Shown here in pieces: positions 10,521 through 20,205 of a stretch of DNA of 64,000 nt (positions are counted from its first letter, which is position 1; each line of letters begins with the position of its first letter). Source of the DNA: Bacillus sp. FJAT-29937. GTDB lineage: Bacteria > Bacillota > Bacilli > Bacillales > Cytobacillaceae. The stretch covers positions 1 through 64,000 of the forward strand of contig NZ_LMAS01000013.1 of the NCBI RefSeq assembly GCF_001509555.1. The letters run 5' to 3'. A program made the position numbers and the translations under genes. The notes under the pieces are model-generated. The model was not told the DNA's origin and did no database searches. It saw only the letters and a program-made list of their open reading frames with translations.

Positions 10521-10700
10521 GTGGATAGTAATCGGGTAAAACAAATCCTTTCATCATCAGCAGATATTGAAGTCACATACAATGGGGCATCTGTGTGGAT
10601 TGATCAGTTAAATGAAGATGGAAAGACAGCTACTGTACATTTAAGAGGGCCGCTTGAAGAAAGATCGATTGTAGATATTACAGAACTTCAAGAACAGTAA
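10521..10700 (+). CDS. sspH: Small acid-soluble spore protein H
   Basis: This 59-residue protein matches the minor spore core protein SspH: R-V-K-Q-I-L near the start, V-x-Y-x-G-x-x-V-W-I in the middle and an acidic tail ending in ELQEQ. Such proteins are made in the forespore. The GTG at 10521 follows AAGGAG; a GTG nine bases earlier overlaps that ribosome site. It shows that the organism forms spores. Confidence 0.9.
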   Translation: MDSNRVKQILSSSADIEVTYNGASVWIDQLNEDGKTATVHLRGPLEERSIVDITELQEQ

Positions 10701-10701
10701 A

Positions 10702-10727
10702 AGACAACCACCCTAGGGTGGTTGTCT
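10702..10727. terminator. Palindromic hairpin between sspH and bioB
   Basis: A 13-bp perfect palindrome (10702-10727) lies between the convergent sspH and bioB genes. It lacks a strong T tract and may act on both strands. Confidence 0.6.
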
Positions 10728-10761
10728 AGTTATTGCCGCCTATTCAATATTTTAAAAAACT

Positions 10762-11757
10762 TTAACATGTGGCAGCAGTTTCTGAAACAAAATCAATTTC
10801 AAAGCCGAGATCTTTTAACATTTGATGATCCGCTGAACCTTCCTGTCCTGCAGTTGTTAAATAATCTCCAACAAAAATAGAATTTGCCGGGTACAGTCCA
10901 AAAGGCTGAAGGCTTCTCAAATTAACCTCACGCCCGCCAGAAATGCGAATTTCCTTAGTTGGATTAATAAATCGCATTAAACACAATACTTTCAAGCAGT
11001 ATCTAGGATTGAGTTCTTTCGTTCCTTCAAGCGGAGTTCCGTCTATAGCATGAAGAAAGTTAACAGGGATGGAGTCTGCATCTAGGGACCTTAAGCTTCT
11101 GGCCATTGACACGACATCTTCTTTCGTTTCGCGCATGCCGATAATAACACCCGAGCAAGGAGAAATTCCGTATTCTTTCACTAATTCAACGGTGTTCACC
11201 CGGTCTTCATATGTATGGGAAGTAGTTATGGATTCGTGATGATTTTCGGATGTGTTAATATTATGATTATAGCGGTCCACGCCGGCTTCTTTAAGCAAGG
11301 AAGCCTGTTCTGGCTTCAATAATCCAAGACATGCACATACGGTAAGGTTGTATTTATCTTTAATTTCTTTAACGGCGGAAACGACTTGGTCAATTTCTTT
11401 ATTGCTCGGACCTCTTCCGCTGGCAACGATGCAATAAGTTCCAACATTCATATTAAATGCTTGTTCAGCACCTTTAACAATGGATTCCTTATCCATCATC
11501 CGATATTTTTCAATTGGTGCAGTTGATACGCTTGACTGTGAACAATAGCCGCAATTTTCAGGGCAAAGCCCAGATTTTGTATTTATGATCATATTAAGCT
11601 TTACTTTATTTCCATAATAATGGTGGCGGATTTTATAAGAACTTTGTAATAGATCTAGAAGTTCTTCATCAGGGCAATTTAATATGCTAACAGCTTCTTC
11701 ATTTGTAAGCTCATATCCTTCCAATACTTGTTCAGCAAGATTCCTCCAGTTCCTCAT
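10762..11757 (-). CDS. bioB: Biotin synthase
   Basis: This radical-SAM enzyme inserts sulfur into dethiobiotin, the last step of biotin synthesis. The [4Fe-4S] motif C-x3-C-x2-C reads CPENCGYC near residue 65, and the family motifs YNHNINT and GGRE are present; 331 residues is standard. A strong AAGGAGGAG precedes the ATG. It is transcribed with bioY 18 bases upstream and is repressed, by inference, through the BirA-type operator at 12433. The other bio genes are not in the window, so this may be an uptake-plus-final-step operon. Confidence 0.96.
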   Translation of the reverse strand: MRNWRNLAEQVLEGYELTNEEAVSILNCPDEELLDLLQSSYKIRHHYYGNKVKLNMIINTKSGLCPENCGYCSQSSVSTAPIEKYRMMDKESIVKGAEQAFNMNVGTYCIVASGRGPSNKEIDQVVSAVKEIKDKYNLTVCACLGLLKPEQASLLKEAGVDRYNHNINTSENHHESITTSHTYEDRVNTVELVKEYGISPCSGVIIGMRETKEDVVSMARSLRSLDADSIPVNFLHAIDGTPLEGTKELNPRYCLKVLCLMRFINPTKEIRISGGREVNLRSLQPFGLYPANSIFVGDYLTTAGQEGSADHQMLKDLGFEIDFVSETAATC

Positions 11758-11775
11758 TAATTCTCCTCCTTATGA

Positions 11776-12372
11776 TTATGAAGCCCGTTGAATTTTTCTA
11801 AATTGGCTGCGGGCAAAAACTTTATGCTCAAGACGATTTGCCATGATCCCAGCACAAATGGCGAGAACAATATCCTTCGGCAATGGCACAACCATCCACA
11901 ACCAAGCCATTTTATAAGTAAATCCATCTGGAGCAGCTGCCCAAAGCTTATAGGCAAAATACATCCAGTTTGTACCAATAACATAATTAATAACCATACC
12001 AATTAAGGCTGCAGTGATATAAATCGGGAGACTCTTTTTCGCTTCGATGATTTTTCCAGTAATATAGGCTGTAAGAATGTAAGAGAGAATAAAGCCAAAG
12101 GTAGGGCTAATTAAGGAAGACATACCACCGCCAAATTTAGCAAATACTGGCGCACCTGCGAGACCAACAAACATATAAACGGCCATTGTAATGGCTCCTA
12201 GTCGGCTGCCTAAGATAGCTCCAGATAAAATGGCAACAAATGTTTGCAACGTGATTGGTACACCGCCAATAACCATAAAGGGAACAAATGTAGTAATATT
12301 CGCACCTACACACATCAAAGCTACAAACATTCCAGCAAGCGTTAAATCAATCGTTCTTAATTTCTTTTTCAT
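11776..12372 (-). CDS. bioY: Biotin transporter BioY (ECF S component)
   Basis: BioY is the substrate-binding membrane protein of the biotin ECF transporter. The 198-residue protein has about six hydrophobic segments, the family motif VPITLQTFVAILSGAILGSR and a GxxGAPVF loop. Start: the GGAGG on the minus strand precedes the ATG at 12372; the TTG 15 bases upstream lies within it. First gene of the bioYB operon behind a BirA-type operator. Confidence 0.94.
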   Translation of the reverse strand: MKKKLRTIDLTLAGMFVALMCVGANITTFVPFMVIGGVPITLQTFVAILSGAILGSRLGAITMAVYMFVGLAGAPVFAKFGGGMSSLISPTFGFILSYILTAYITGKIIEAKKSLPIYITAALIGMVINYVIGTNWMYFAYKLWAAAPDGFTYKMAWLWMVVPLPKDIVLAICAGIMANRLEHKVFARSQFRKIQRAS

Positions 12373-12432
12373 TTCCCCATCCTCCAAAGATTGTTAGTAA
12401 ATATAAATAAAGGATAATGGCTAACGTAAGTA

Positions 12433-12464
12433 TATGTCAACCTATTTTATTTTAAGTTAACATA
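12433..12464 (-). promoter_or_regulatory. BirA-type biotin operator overlapping a promoter
   Basis: On the minus strand TATGTTAAC, 14 bases, then GTTGACATA form an inverted repeat of the kind bound by the biotin repressor BirA in Bacillus. The second half contains TTGACA, a good -35 element, with TATCCT 18 bases downstream as a plausible -10, so repressor binding would block RNA polymerase. The target is bioYB. Confidence 0.8.
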
Positions 12465-12629
12465 TAAATATTAAGATTAAAATATAGTGATTGTCAGATT
12501 TGTAAACGGATGTTCATCTTCTGTTCATATTAGGAGCTTAATATAGGAAAAAGCGGGGAAGCGATGTATATTATTAAATAGGCTTTGATTAGAAGAATAC
12601 GGATAAAATGTAAATAGGAGAGGAAAACG

Positions 12630-13028
12630 ATGAATTATAGCAAAGTATTATTACGATTATCAGCACTATTTGGCTTTATCGGCGCTTTTTTAGGGTCACA
12701 TATGGCGGGAGCAGGGGATTATGCTTTTAGACCAATACATGCCCATATACTTGTTGTTGGATGGTTAACACTATTCGCATGGGCGGTATACTATAAAGTG
12801 TTTTCACCGAAAATTGGGATCCTTGCAAAGTTTCATGTATATACTGCTATTATCGGTTCTATCGGCTTAACAGGCGGGATGGCACTTTATATTTTTAAAC
12901 CAGCCTTTCTTCCAAGTGCGGTCAACACGATTTTCTATATTGTTGGAGGGTCCATCCTTTTGCTTAGTTTCTTATTATTTTTATTAGTAACCTTTACAAA
13001 GGATGAAAAACAGGGAAAGGCAAGCTAA
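12630..13028 (+). CDS. Four-helix membrane protein with HAH motif
   Basis: A 132-residue protein with about four membrane segments. The sequence RPIHAHILVVGWLTLFAWAVYY resembles the histidine-bearing helix of haem-copper oxidase subunit I, where H-A-H and G-W recur, but the rest of subunit I is absent. I infer a small haem-copper-oxidase-like membrane protein of unknown function. GGAGAGG precedes the ATG. The terminator stem begins inside its last codons. Confidence 0.7.
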   Translation: MNYSKVLLRLSALFGFIGAFLGSHMAGAGDYAFRPIHAHILVVGWLTLFAWAVYYKVFSPKIGILAKFHVYTAIIGSIGLTGGMALYIFKPAFLPSAVNTIFYIVGGSILLLSFLLFLLVTFTKDEKQGKAS

Positions 13029-13045
13029 TAGCAGCTTGCCTTTTA
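13016..13045 (+). terminator. Terminator overlapping the stop codon
   Basis: An 11-bp perfect stem (13016-13026 with 13033-13043) straddles the TAA at 13026-13028 and is followed by TTTTA. Confidence 0.75.
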
Positions 13046-13188
13046 AATTGATTTGTCAAGAAATAATAGTGCATAATTTTGACTATTTTATGAATTATAT
13101 CATTGAAGGGTGCGAATATTTGATTTATAATTATTATAAAATAATTGAAAATCGTATACGTAAACGATAATGAAAAGGTGGGAGAGGG

Positions 13189-13416
13189 ATGGTTCGTATA
13201 GCAATAGCGGGCATTGTGGGCTTTATTTTAATTTTCATTGAGGCTTATATTGTTATGGCATTAAAAGGGTATTATTCCATTGAGTTTGGCGGCATGACAC
13301 CTTTCATATCTGTTTGGGCAATGAATGCATTTCTTGTTTTTACAATCCTCACACATCTTAAGCTGTGGTATGAAAATAGGGAATCAGCAAATAGAGAAGC
13401 TTCAGTAGATAGATAA
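13189..13416 (+). CDS. Small two-helix membrane protein
   Basis: A 75-residue protein with two hydrophobic segments (about 2-25 and 40-60) and a charged C-terminus. I do not recognise a family. GGTGGGAGAGGG precedes the ATG. It stands alone between two terminator-bounded units. Confidence 0.65.
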   Translation: MVRIAIAGIVGFILIFIEAYIVMALKGYYSIEFGGMTPFISVWAMNAFLVFTILTHLKLWYENRESANREASVDR

Positions 13417-13661
13417 TCAAAGCTAAGCAGATAGTGTCCAATAGGGGCATTTTTTTTTGCTTATAAAAAAATCCGCGAATTAATTATTCTGAAATAGGAA
13501 ACAGTAGAAATTCTACACTATAAAAATACTGAATTTTTAAAGTTCTTCCTTTACATTATGGAAGAAATGGTGTTAAATTATAATATTATTTAGGAAAATT
13601 AAATAATATTAATCAACTAAAATATGTATAAATTTTAAAAAGAATTATGGAGGGATTATAC

Positions 13662-15341
13662 GTGGCAGATCTACGCAGTAATATGATTAAACAAGGATTT
13701 GATCGTGCGCCTCACAGAAGCTTGCTTCGTGCAGCAGGTGTAAAAGAAGAGGACTTTGGAAAGCCGTTTATTGCGGTAGTCAATTCATATATTGATATAG
13801 TACCAGGACATATTCATTTGCAAGAGTTCGGAAAAATTGTGAAAGATGCTATCCGCGAAGCTGGCGGGGTGCCGTTTGAAATGAACACAATCGGTGTCGA
13901 TGATGGGATTGCAATGGGACATATCGGAATGAGATATTCATTGCCAAGCCGCGAAATCATTGCTGATTCTGTTGAAACTGTTGTTGCGGCGCATTGGTTC
14001 GATGGCATGGTATGTATTCCAAACTGTGACAAAATTACACCTGGAATGATGATGGCAGCGCTGCGCCTCAATATCCCTACAATCTTCGTCAGCGGCGGTC
14101 CGATGAAGGCTGGAACGGATAGTGCCGGCAATCCGCTTGACTTAACATCTGTATTTGAAGGGGTAGGGGCTTTCCAATCCGGTAAAATTGATGAAGCAAG
14201 ATTGCTCGAAATTGAGCAGCTAGCCTGTCCAACTTGCGGATCTTGCTCAGGGATGTTTACGGCAAACTCTATGAACTGTTTAGCAGAAGGGCTTGGCCTT
14301 GCACTTCCTGGTAATGGTACGATTCTAGCTGTCGCAGAGGAACGTAAAGAATTTGTTAAACAATCTGCTAAGCAATTAATGGAGCTAATCGAAAAAGATA
14401 TTAAACCTCGTGATATCGTAACAATCGATGCAATCGATAACGCATTCGCTTTGGATATGGCGATGGGCGGTTCTACTAATACAGTTCTTCATACCCTTGC
14501 CTTAGCACATGAAGCTGAAATTGAGTATTCATTAGAGCGTATCAATGAAATTGCAACCCGTGTACCGCATTTAGCGAAAATCGCGCCTGCCTCAGACTAT
14601 CATATTGAAGATGTGCATAATGCAGGCGGGGTTAGCGCTATTATCAATGAGCTTCTTAAGAAGCCAGATGCCTTTAATGGTGATTGTTTAACTGTATCAG
14701 GAAAAGCAATTCGCGAAAATGTTGCCGGCAGTGATATTTTAGACAAGAATGTGATTAGGCCATTAGATAATCCACATTCAGAGCAGGGCGGACTTGCTGT
14801 TTTATTCGGAAACTTAGCTCCGGACGGTTCGATTATTAAAGTCGGTGCGGTTGATGAGTCAGTTGGTGGCTATCACAGGGGGCCAGCGATTTGCTTTGAT
14901 TCTCAAGAAGACGCACTTTCTGGAATCATTACCGGGAAAGTACAGGAAGGACATGTCGTAGTCATTCGCTATGAAGGCCCTAAAGGTGGTCCTGGTATGC
15001 CGGAAATGCTTGCACCTACTTCTCAAATTGTAGGAAGAGGACTTGGAGCAAAGGTTGGATTAATTACAGATGGACGTTTCTCAGGTGCATCGAGAGGAAT
15101 TTCAATCGGCCATATTTCTCCTGAAGCAGCAGAGGGAGGACCAATCGCATTTGTAGAAGATGGCGATATCATTGAGCTTGATTTAAAGAAACGCACGATC
15201 CAGCTGGAAATTTCTGATGAGGAAATGGAAAGACGAAAAGCAAACTGGAAGGGCTTTGAATCGAAAGTGAAAAAAGGCTACTTAGCAAGATATTCGAAGC
15301 TCGTGACATCAGCCAATACTGGCGGAGTTATGAAATATTAA
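13662..15341 (+). CDS. ilvD: Dihydroxy-acid dehydratase
   Basis: An iron-sulfur enzyme that dehydrates 2,3-dihydroxyisovalerate or its methyl analogue to the keto acid in valine, isoleucine, leucine and pantothenate synthesis. Cluster-region cysteines appear in [10 protein letters not shown] (near residue 120) and [11 protein letters not shown] (near 190). With 559 residues it is full length. The start is GTG at 13662; the ATG at 13647 overlaps the GGAGG. It is monocistronic here, away from any ilvBNC-leu operon, and has its own terminator. Confidence 0.96.
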   Translation: MADLRSNMIKQGFDRAPHRSLLRAAGVKEEDFGKPFIAVVNSYIDIVPGHIHLQEFGKIVKDAIREAGGVPFEMNTIGVDDGIAMGHIGMRYSLPSREIIADSVETVVAAHWFDGMVCIPNCDKITPGMMMAALRLNIPTIFVSGGPMKAGTDSAGNPLDLTSVFEGVGAFQSGKIDEARLLEIEQLACPTCGSCSGMFTANSMNCLAEGLGLALPGNGTILAVAEERKEFVKQSAKQLMELIEKDIKPRDIVTIDAIDNAFALDMAMGGSTNTVLHTLALAHEAEIEYSLERINEIATRVPHLAKIAPASDYHIEDVHNAGGVSAIINELLKKPDAFNGDCLTVSGKAIRENVAGSDILDKNVIRPLDNPHSEQGGLAVLFGNLAPDGSIIKVGAVDESVGGYHRGPAICFDSQEDALSGIITGKVQEGHVVVIRYEGPKGGPGMPEMLAPTSQIVGRGLGAKVGLITDGRFSGASRGISIGHISPEAAEGGPIAFVEDGDIIELDLKKRTIQLEISDEEMERRKANWKGFESKVKKGYLARYSKLVTSANTGGVMKY

Positions 15342-15350
15342 GAACATACT

Positions 15351-15397
15351 AAGACCTATAAATAGTCATTTAAGACTTTTTATAGGTCTTTTTTTGG
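15351..15397 (+). terminator. Intrinsic terminator after ilvD
   Basis: AAGACCTATA at 15351-15360 pairs with TATAGGTCTT at 15381-15390 around a 20-base loop and is followed by a T run. Confidence 0.8.
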
Positions 15398-15450
15398 TCT
15401 TATGTAATAGTGATTTCATCTTAATAGCTTGTTAAATCTAAAATTAACAC

Positions 15451-15879
15451 CTACATGACACTTTCGCCATTATCATAATTGAATTGCCAGAAGATCCCAA
15501 ACTTATCTGTTACTTGTCCGTAGCATTTGCTCCAGAAGGTTTCCTGAAGCTCCATGACTACTTTTCCGCCTTCTTTTATTTTGTTGAATTGAGATTTCAC
15601 GTCGTCAAGATTCGTGCTGACGACAGCGAGGCTAATATTATTTCCTTCAATAAAAGGCATACCTGGAAAAACATCTGAAAACATAATATTGCTGCCATGA
15701 ATGTTTAATCTTGCATGCATAACAAGATTTTTTGCTTCCTCAGGAAGTGGATATTCTGGATTTGGAGGGGCCTCACCAAACGTCATAATTTTTGGTTGTT
15801 CAGTTCCAAAAACATTAGCATAAAATTCAACTACTTCTCGGGTATTTCCATTAAAGTTAAGATATACATCAACAGCCAT
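15451..15879 (-). CDS. VOC (glyoxalase/PhnB-like) family protein
   Basis: A 142-residue protein of the vicinal oxygen chelate superfamily, closest in layout to the PhnB/YjdN group: VDVYLNFNGN at the start, an EFYANVFG segment and WSKCYGQVTDKFGIFWQ at the end. The substrate is unknown. AAGGAGTG places the start at 15879 rather than the GTG nine bases upstream. It follows the flavodoxin of the nrd operon on the same strand after 61 bases; operon membership is possible but unproven. Confidence 0.88.
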   Translation of the reverse strand: MAVDVYLNFNGNTREVVEFYANVFGTEQPKIMTFGEAPPNPEYPLPEEAKNLVMHARLNIHGSNIMFSDVFPGMPFIEGNNISLAVVSTNLDDVKSQFNKIKEGGKVVMELQETFWSKCYGQVTDKFGIFWQFNYDNGESVM

Positions 15880-15940
15880 CTGCAACACTCCTTGTATTTT
15901 TTTGACATTGCTAAATATTTCTATTACATTTTATCATTTA

Positions 15941-16390
15941 TCAATGCATTATCAAATTTTCAAGTCGATCCATAAATAAATCAACGAACTTTTTGCATTT
16001 CGTTAGATCCTGTTCTTGAGGCAATAATTCAACCTTTAAAGTGACCGATAACTCTGTTTTTACTTTTAATAGGTCTCTAAACATATCAACTGCTCCACAG
16101 TAGTGAGGGTAAAAACTGTCTCCTGTCCCGAATACGCCAGTTATCATGTATCTTCTGTCGACTTTTTCAAACTCCCGATAAAGGGGTATCATTTCATTAG
16201 GGATTTCCCCATTACCCCAGGTGTAGGTACCAACAACAAATGCATCAAATTGATCTAACCGATTACAGTCAAATTGTTCAATGTTATATAGATCAACATT
16301 TACGTTTCTTTGCATGAACTGCTCATATATTAATAATGCCAATTCATTTGTATTTCCGCTAATCGAGGTATAAATTAAGCCAATTCTCAT
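15941..16390 (-). CDS. Flavodoxin, likely the NrdI-equivalent of the RNR operon
   Basis: A 149-residue flavodoxin: the FMN phosphate loop TSISGNTNELA near residues 8-18, the aromatic loop GTYTWGNGEIP near 55-65 and GTGDSFY near 90. It is translationally coupled to nrdF by an ATGA overlap (16387-16390). In class Ib reductases the small flavoprotein NrdI supplies the oxidant that builds the NrdF metal-radical centre; NrdI proteins are usually shorter. I infer this full flavodoxin plays that role or keeps the cofactor reduced. A YkuN-type general flavodoxin is the alternative. Confidence 0.85.
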   Translation of the reverse strand: MRIGLIYTSISGNTNELALLIYEQFMQRNVNVDLYNIEQFDCNRLDQFDAFVVGTYTWGNGEIPNEMIPLYREFEKVDRRYMITGVFGTGDSFYPHYCGAVDMFRDLLKVKTELSVTLKVELLPQEQDLTKCKKFVDLFMDRLENLIMH

Positions 16391-17433
16391 AGCTCATCAA
16401 AACCGTTGTCTTGAGAAACCTTTGTGTACGTACGAGACTTTTGTTCAAAGAAATCGGACTTCGTTTCATTCATCATATCATCGCTAAAAACATGGATCCA
16501 AGGCATCGGATTTTCCCGTCCCTCATACAGGTTTTCAAGGCCTAATTGCCTAAGCCGTTTATTCGCTAGATATTCAACATAGCCTTCAAATTCATCTAAA
16601 TCGATTCCTTGAATATCCTTCAATATATAATGAGCCCATTCCTTTTCGAGCTGGACTGCCTTTTGAATCGTCTCATACACATATTGAATATTCTCCTGGG
16701 TATTCAATTCAGGATTTTCAGTAAGAAGAATACGAATAAATTGTGCAATGAAGTAGGCATGCTGCATTTCATCCCGTTGAATATAACTAATCATGGAACT
16801 CGTTTTTAGCATTTTTTGCTGACGGGCTAGATGATAGAAAAAGGCAAAGCCCGCATAGAAATATATGCCCTCTAAATTAATTGAATTGATTCCAAGCGCG
16901 AATAAATTTTGCAATGTTGGATTGTGCCTAAAAGTTTCGTAGGATTCAAGTATTAGCTGATTCCGCTTGCGTACAATTGGATCATCCTTTGCTTCGTCAA
17001 AGCGGGCAATTTGTTCACTAATAGGGATGAGAGAACTCAGAATATAAGAATATGATTCATTATGAACCGCCTCCTGCTGCGAAATGACAGCAAATATCGC
17101 TTTAAAGCTTGGGTCTGTAACATAATCCATTACTTGTGTCATCATAGGCGTTTGTAAGCTATCAAGTGAAGCCAGCTGCGTGTTAATTCGTAAAAAAACA
17201 TCTTGTTCAGTTGTGCTTAAGGAATCCCACTGTTTAATATCATCCTGCATATTTATTTCCCCGGCCTTCCAAAAGTTGGCTAATAAAGTTTGATACATTC
17301 GATACATTTGTGGATATCTAATGTCGTTCCAATTTAGGATCCCTGATGCTTGACCGTTTATTAGACTAGTAGATTTATTTGGGAACTCAGGATTTAGCAA
17401 TTTTATTTTTGATAATAATTGTTGGTGTGCCAT
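16387..17433 (-). CDS. nrdF: Ribonucleotide reductase class I, beta subunit
   Basis: The subunit carries the dimetal centre and radical for reduction of nucleoside diphosphates. Likely ligands and radical site are the Glu in WKAGEI, E-x2-H in EAVHNESYSYIL with the radical tyrosine just after, the Glu in LEGIYF, and E-x2-H in RDEMQHAYF. The length is 348 residues. AAAAGGAGCG fixes the start at 17433; in-frame ATGs upstream have no site. It lies 100 bases after nrdE and overlaps the flavodoxin. The N-terminus differs from the usual B. subtilis NrdF, suggesting a separate lineage of the reductase. Confidence 0.92.
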   Translation of the reverse strand: MAHQQLLSKIKLLNPEFPNKSTSLINGQASGILNWNDIRYPQMYRMYQTLLANFWKAGEINMQDDIKQWDSLSTTEQDVFLRINTQLASLDSLQTPMMTQVMDYVTDPSFKAIFAVISQQEAVHNESYSYILSSLIPISEQIARFDEAKDDPIVRKRNQLILESYETFRHNPTLQNLFALGINSINLEGIYFYAGFAFFYHLARQQKMLKTSSMISYIQRDEMQHAYFIAQFIRILLTENPELNTQENIQYVYETIQKAVQLEKEWAHYILKDIQGIDLDEFEGYVEYLANKRLRQLGLENLYEGRENPMPWIHVFSDDMMNETKSDFFEQKSRTYTKVSQDNGFDEL

Positions 17434-17533
17434 GGAATCGCTCCTTTTGAAAATGGTTTTCATTTTATTAAGGCTAGTCGCCAATATATCCGGAAAGTCG
17501 CTGATATAACGGAAAAATCGTTTCGTTGATATA

Positions 17534-19822
17534 TTAACTATGGCAAGCTTCACAATCAGCAATTTCTGTTTGTGAAGTGCTGCGAACATAATAGGTCGTT
17601 TTTAAACCGTGCTTCCAGGCTTCTAAATGAAGCTGCAATAAATCTCTTGCTTTTATATCGTGGCGAACATAAAGGTTGAAGCTAATGGACTGATCGATAT
17701 GCCGCTGCCTTGCTGCGTTCTGCTTGATGCTCCATAATTGGTTTAACTCGTGTCTCACACGGCGATAATAGTTGTAAGTATTATGATCTAAATCAGGTGC
17801 GGTCACTTTGAATTTGAAGTTTTTCTTTTCCTCCGCATATTCAATCGCATAAAGAGGATCGATTCCATCTGTGGAGCCCCCAATTTTTGCTGTTGAAGAG
17901 TTCGGAGCAACAGCCATCATCCAGCCATTTCTGACACCGTTATTTCGGATATCTTCTTGTAAATCCTTCCATCGATCAGATGAATAATCTTTCCGTTTAA
18001 AATACTCTCCTGAATGCCACTCAGAGCCATGAAATAATTTGTATGCGCCTTTTTCTTTTGCAAGCTCCATTGAAGCATGTATTGTAAAATAGGCGATATC
18101 CTCATAAAGGTCATTTGCATACTCAACCGCCTCGTCAGATTCCCAATGGATCCCCTTTATAGCTAGGAGATGGTGCCAGCCAAAGGTTCCTAATCCAACT
18201 GCCCGGTATTTTTGGTTCGTCCATTTTGCTTGACCTACTGAAATTTGATTAATATCAATTGTGTTATCGAGCATTCTCATTTGAATTTGGATGAGGCGTT
18301 CAAGCACGCCTGCTTTAACTGCATTTGGCAAATGAATAGAAGATAAGTTACATACAACAAAATCCCCAGGCTTGCGAACGATAATAATATTTCCATCCTC
18401 GTCTTGATATTCATTCTGAATAACAGTTGCTGACATGTTCTGCATAATTTCTGTACACAAATTGCTGCTATAAACGGAAGTTCTCCCATTTCCTTTTACA
18501 TGTTTATTCGGATTTTGGCGGTTTACCTCATCTCTATAGAACATATAAGGTGTGCCCGCTTCCAATTGGGATACCATGATTCTAGCCATAACATCCATTG
18601 CACGGTAATTCTTCCTAGGCAGAAGAGGGTGATTTACTGCCTCCTCATATTTTTCTGTGAAAAGTTTCTTATCGGATTCATCATAAAAGTCCTCAAGTCC
18701 TAATGGGTTCCCATTCTCGTCCTTCCAGCCCATTATCTGCTTAACTTGATGTGGGCAGAACGTATGCCATTCGCCAATGCTTCTGCCTGTTCCGTCCACT
18801 TCTTCAAGTTTCTTCATGAATAGGTCAGGTATCGCGACTCCTGTAAATATGTCATGGGCTTTCCTGCGCTCATCTCCGTTATTTGTCTTTATATCTAAAA
18901 ATCCATTCATAATATCTTTGTGGAAGACATCTAAATAGATCGCAATGGCTCCTTGTCTTTGCCCCAATTGATCGACACTGACAGCCGTATCATTAACAAG
19001 TCGAATCCAAGGAATAACACCGGATGAATTGCCCTTAAATTGCTTAATGTCTGACCCTAAAGCTCTAACTTTTCCATAGTAAATGCCAATTCCGCCGCCA
19101 TCCTTGCTTAATCTGGCAATATCCCAATTATTCAAATAGATACTGTCCAATGAATCATCTACTGTATCAATGAAACAGGAGGATAGCTGGCCATAGCTTT
19201 TTCCTGCATTAGCAAGTGTTGGAGTGGCAACAGTCATGTATAGATTACTTAAAGCCCAATAAGCTTCCTTGACTAAAGACATTCGTTTTGCCTTATCTTC
19301 GTTTTTCATTAAAGTCATAGCAATAATCATGAATCGTTCCTGCGGCAGTTCATAAATATTTTTCTCATAATCTTTTGCAAGATAACGGTCAGCAAGGAGG
19401 AACAGACCAATATAGTTAAATAGATAATCTTTTTCAGGATCAATCAATATATCTAATTGATCTATTTCTTCCTTAGAATAGAAAGCCAGTAAATCTTCTG
19501 AATAAATCCCAATACTAGTCAGTTTCTTTATGAGGCTATAAAAATCCCCATATTTTACATTCATTTTATATCCTCTATTTTTCGATGCTTCTGCATACAA
19601 TTCATTTAAGTATAGATGAGCCGCCAGAAAGGTCCAGTTTGGTTCGTCCATTGAGATTTTGTTTAATGAATAGTGAAGTGTATGCCGATTTACGGCTGCA
19701 TCGTTTTGCTTTAGTTCTTCCAATTGCTGTATAAGTGGGTCAACGTCAATCTTATATAAGATTGAAGCTCTGTTTAACTCTTCTAAAACTGATTCCAAAT
19801 TTGTATGAACATATGTATCCAT
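17534..19822 (-). CDS. nrdE: Ribonucleotide reductase class I, alpha subunit
   Basis: The catalytic subunit, about 762 residues, makes deoxyribonucleotides in the cytoplasm. Visible features are the first active-site cysteine in QLSSCFID, the thiyl motif SNLCTEI, the partner cysteine in VCNLSSIHLP, and the C-terminal shuttle pair CEAC four residues from the end. I see no ATP-cone at the N-terminus. The start is chosen at 19822, eight bases after AAGGGGAT; the ATG at 19828 is too close. It is the first gene of the operon and sits directly behind a cobalamin riboswitch and its terminator, so it should be repressed when B12 is plentiful. Confidence 0.94.
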   Translation of the reverse strand: MDTYVHTNLESVLEELNRASILYKIDVDPLIQQLEELKQNDAAVNRHTLHYSLNKISMDEPNWTFLAAHLYLNELYAEASKNRGYKMNVKYGDFYSLIKKLTSIGIYSEDLLAFYSKEEIDQLDILIDPEKDYLFNYIGLFLLADRYLAKDYEKNIYELPQERFMIIAMTLMKNEDKAKRMSLVKEAYWALSNLYMTVATPTLANAGKSYGQLSSCFIDTVDDSLDSIYLNNWDIARLSKDGGGIGIYYGKVRALGSDIKQFKGNSSGVIPWIRLVNDTAVSVDQLGQRQGAIAIYLDVFHKDIMNGFLDIKTNNGDERRKAHDIFTGVAIPDLFMKKLEEVDGTGRSIGEWHTFCPHQVKQIMGWKDENGNPLGLEDFYDESDKKLFTEKYEEAVNHPLLPRKNYRAMDVMARIMVSQLEAGTPYMFYRDEVNRQNPNKHVKGNGRTSVYSSNLCTEIMQNMSATVIQNEYQDEDGNIIIVRKPGDFVVCNLSSIHLPNAVKAGVLERLIQIQMRMLDNTIDINQISVGQAKWTNQKYRAVGLGTFGWHHLLAIKGIHWESDEAVEYANDLYEDIAYFTIHASMELAKEKGAYKLFHGSEWHSGEYFKRKDYSSDRWKDLQEDIRNNGVRNGWMMAVAPNSSTAKIGGSTDGIDPLYAIEYAEEKKNFKFKVTAPDLDHNTYNYYRRVRHELNQLWSIKQNAARQRHIDQSISFNLYVRHDIKARDLLQLHLEAWKHGLKTTYYVRSTSQTEIADCEACHS

Positions 19823-19852
19823 ATTCATATCCCCTTTACTTGTTTTTTTCAA

Positions 19853-19884
19853 TAAAAAACCCATCGCTCTTTTAGAGGATGGGT
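19853..19884 (-). terminator. Riboswitch expression platform terminator
   Basis: On the minus strand ACCCATC-TCT pairs with AGAGCGATGGGT (one bulge), followed by six T. It lies between the riboswitch and nrdE. The segment 19881-19895 can instead pair with 19940-19953, which would sequester the ACCC arm and act as an antiterminator. Confidence 0.8.
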
Positions 19885-19978
19885 AAAGTAAAACGCTGAT
19901 ATGATAATAGAATATATAAATAATCTATCAAAATACCCTCGTTTTACCTTCCCAACTCCCGAAGAAGATAACACGTTA

Positions 19979-20141
19979 TAAATATGGCAGGTCTCCTGAC
20001 TTGTGCTTTAGCCTACTTTAAGTCCTTCCCATCTTAAAAAAGACAGTGGTTTCTACTTATTTCGATAGCACTTACAGTTGCGGGAACAGCTCTGGATTTT
20101 CACCAGATTCCCTATTAAGTCCATAAAGGACACCATATTTA
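19979..20141 (-). ncRNA. Cobalamin riboswitch upstream of nrdEF
   Basis: Read on the minus strand, the interval contains the conserved cobalamin core: GGGAATCTGGTGAAAATCC, CCCGCAACTGTAA and a B12-box-like AACCACTG, in the right order, closed by a P1 helix (about 20133-20141 with 19979-19987). It is followed by a terminator and an alternative antiterminator pairing, so B12 binding should stop transcription into nrdE. Control of a B12-independent RNR by B12 is known where a B12-dependent class II enzyme also exists. Confidence 0.93.
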
Positions 20142-20205
20142 TTGGTTTATCACTGTATATTGTGTTAGTGAATAAAAAAAACACTATATATATGTAACTT
20201 TTTCG

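Noticed and set aside
13417..13661. T-box or CodY-controlled leader before ilvD
   Set aside because: No T-box sequence or specifier structure is present, and the AATTTTTAAAG stretch matches the CodY motif too weakly.
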